Shown one piece after another: positions 62,905-64,000 of a stretch of DNA of 64,000 bases. The position numbers were made by a program, and so were the translations under genes. Every line of letters begins with the position of its first letter. Position 1 is the first letter of the stretch. Below the pieces are notes generated by a model. It did not search any database and was not told the origin of the DNA. It saw only the letters and a list, made by a program, of their open reading frames with translations. The DNA comes from Acidimicrobilacustris europaeus (GTDB lineage Bacteria; Actinomycetota; Acidimicrobiia; Acidimicrobiales; Acidimicrobilacustridaceae). The DNA lies in contig OZ239146.1 of assembly GCA_965194515.1 (NCBI GenBank), forward strand, positions 62,001 through 126,000, in the 5' to 3' direction.

Positions 62905-64000
62905 ATGGGAAATGAAATTCGAATCGATGACCTTGCATCGCCAGTGCTCAATGACATTCAGAAGATGGGCATTGACTATGGCGAAACGGTTCACACCGAA
63001 CTGACGGTCGATGCTGTCTGTGAGGCAGCGATTGCAGCGACGGGTCTAAGCGACTTTGGTCCTGAGGATTTCCGTGAGCGACTTCAGATACAGCTCGACT
63101 CCATCAACGCTGATCCCGACAGAACGGGGCTCGGCCGCATGCTCGCCTTCGGAGATGACCTGAAGTACGCCGTGAATCGACTGCGAATTCGCGACCTACT
63201 GAAGCAGCATCCTGAGATTCTCGACATCAAGATCGAAAAGCCGGTGATCGTGATCGGTCTTCCACGTTCGGGCACCACGAACCTGGTGAACCTGCTTGCT
63301 GCCGACAGCCGATTCCGCTCGATGCCGTTGTGGGAATCGTACGAACCGGTGCCCGATCCCCGTGAGGAAACTCCTGCCGACGGTGTCGACCCTCGCTGGA
63401 CTCGTTGTCAGGGTCAGTGGGAAGCAATGCAAGCGGGTGCTCCCTTCATCGCTGCGATGCACCCGATGAACCCGGATCACGTCCATGAAGAGAACGAGCT
63501 CATGGCTCCGGATTTTTCGAATTACAACATCGAGTGGGTGGCGAGAGTTCCCGAATGGCGTGACTATTACCTCGCGCAGGATCAAACCCCTCACTATGAG
63601 TACATGAAGACGGTGCTGCAGATTCTGCAGTGGTACCGGCCTCGTGAGAGATGGGTGCTGAAGTCTCCACAGCACCTCGAACAGATCGGTCCGTTGATGT
63701 CGGTCTTCCCCGACGCAACGATTGTTGTCACGCACCGAGATCCCGTTGCTGTTGTGCAATCGACAATCACGATGCTCACCTACGGCGCGCGTACGGCCTA
63801 CAAGTCGACGAAGCCCGAGTGGTATCGCGACTACTGGACAGACCGCATTGGTCGACTTCTCGATTCATCGATCCGTGATCGTCATCTACTTCCTGCCGAT
63901 CGCACGGTCGATGTGTTCTTCCATGAATACATGGCCGATGAGGTGGGCACGTTGCAACGCATCTATGACGCCGCCGGAATCGAGTTCACCGACGAGGCCA
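62905..64000 (+). CDS. Sulfotransferase family protein, 3' end outside the window
   Basis: 365 codons visible and open to the window end; no stop codon. The 5'-phosphosulfate loop IVIGLPRSGTTNLV lies near residues 114-127, and the 3'-phosphate loop VTHRDPVAVVQSTI near 275-288; both are the PAPS-binding hallmarks of bacterial sulfotransferases. Between them FSNYNIEWVARVPEWRDYY and ERWVLKSPQHLEQIGPL are typical of this family. It starts 14 bp after the SDR stop, so belongs to the TetR operon. It could add or recognise sulfate on the same molecule that the upstream dehydrogenases modify. Confidence 0.85.
   Translation, partial: MGNEIRIDDLASPVLNDIQKMGIDYGETVHTELTVDAVCEAAIAATGLSDFGPEDFRERLQIQLDSINADPDRTGLGRMLAFGDDLKYAVNRLRIRDLLKQHPEILDIKIEKPVIVIGLPRSGTTNLVNLLAADSRFRSMPLWESYEPVPDPREETPADGVDPRWTRCQGQWEAMQAGAPFIAAMHPMNPDHVHEENELMAPDFSNYNIEWVARVPEWRDYYLAQDQTPHYEYMKTVLQILQWYRPRERWVLKSPQHLEQIGPLMSVFPDATIVVTHRDPVAVVQSTITMLTYGARTAYKSTKPEWYRDYWTDRIGRLLDSSIRDRHLLPADRTVDVFFHEYMADEVGTLQRIYDAAGIEFTDEA

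Overview
The window looks like a chromosomal segment of a free-living, moderately GC-rich actinomycete, most likely of the Acidimicrobiia (Ilumatobacter-like) type. This is an inference from gene content: several F420/FMN luciferase-like (LLM) oxidoreductases, a mycothiol-dependent-isomerase-type protein, many short-chain dehydrogenases (SDRs), a P450, an alkyl sulfatase, GTG starts and very frequent ATGA/GTGA stop-start overlaps. No rRNA, tRNA, IS element, prophage or CRISPR array was found. Genes are packed densely, and no gene-free stretch exceeds about 210 bases.

Layout. 1-6772: recC (5' end outside the window), recB and recD, translationally coupled. 6793-10883 (minus): a five-gene run of SDR, mycothiol-type isomerase, lipocalin-like protein, RutE-like nitroreductase and SDR. 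10935-18205 (minus): a cell-surface cluster of a four-domain glycosyltransferase, a Tat-exported collagen-like Gly-Pro-Thr protein, a small protein and a secreted propeller-like protein. 18277-31510: small-molecule and lipid metabolism (VOC, PQ-loop, LLM, NTF2-like, CoaA-like kinase plus sterol desaturase, amidohydrolase-like plus SDR plus alkyl sulfatase, double cupin, twin alpha/beta-hydrolase lipoproteins plus SMP-30). 31674-34226: a large secreted hydrolase. 34228-46857: DEAD-box RNA helicase, ferritin-like protein, LLM, cyclase, HAD, phosphotransferase, lipoprotein hydrolase, TauE/SafE, patatin, PhyH and membrane proteins. 46938-52062: an MDH-like/2OG-oxygenase pair, an LLM enzyme, a channel-like membrane protein and a Leu/Ile/Val-type binding lipoprotein. 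52152-60343: a DUF11/IPT surface protein, a D-aminoacylase-like/P450 pair and a choice-of-anchor-I-type protein. 60453-64000: a TetR-controlled operon (TetR, MDR alcohol dehydrogenase, SDR, sulfotransferase running off the end).

Most notable signal. Every protein here with a cleavable Sec or Tat signal and no lipobox ends in the same short tail just before the stop codon: P-K-FTG, P-R-FTG, P-S-FTG, P-A-FTG, and a variant P-N-FTH. The proteins are otherwise unrelated (collagen-like repeat, tripeptidyl-peptidase-like hydrolase plus FN3, DUF11/IPT adhesin, choice-of-anchor-I propeller, small propeller). The codons differ, so the conservation is at protein level. None of the lipoproteins or cytoplasmic proteins carries it. 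I infer a C-terminal sorting, anchoring or processing tag that I do not recognise from described systems. A second candidate system is the collagen-like protein next to a GT2-TPR-GT2-GT10-GT25 glycosyltransferase, which suggests dedicated glycosylation of the Gly-Pro-Thr repeats.
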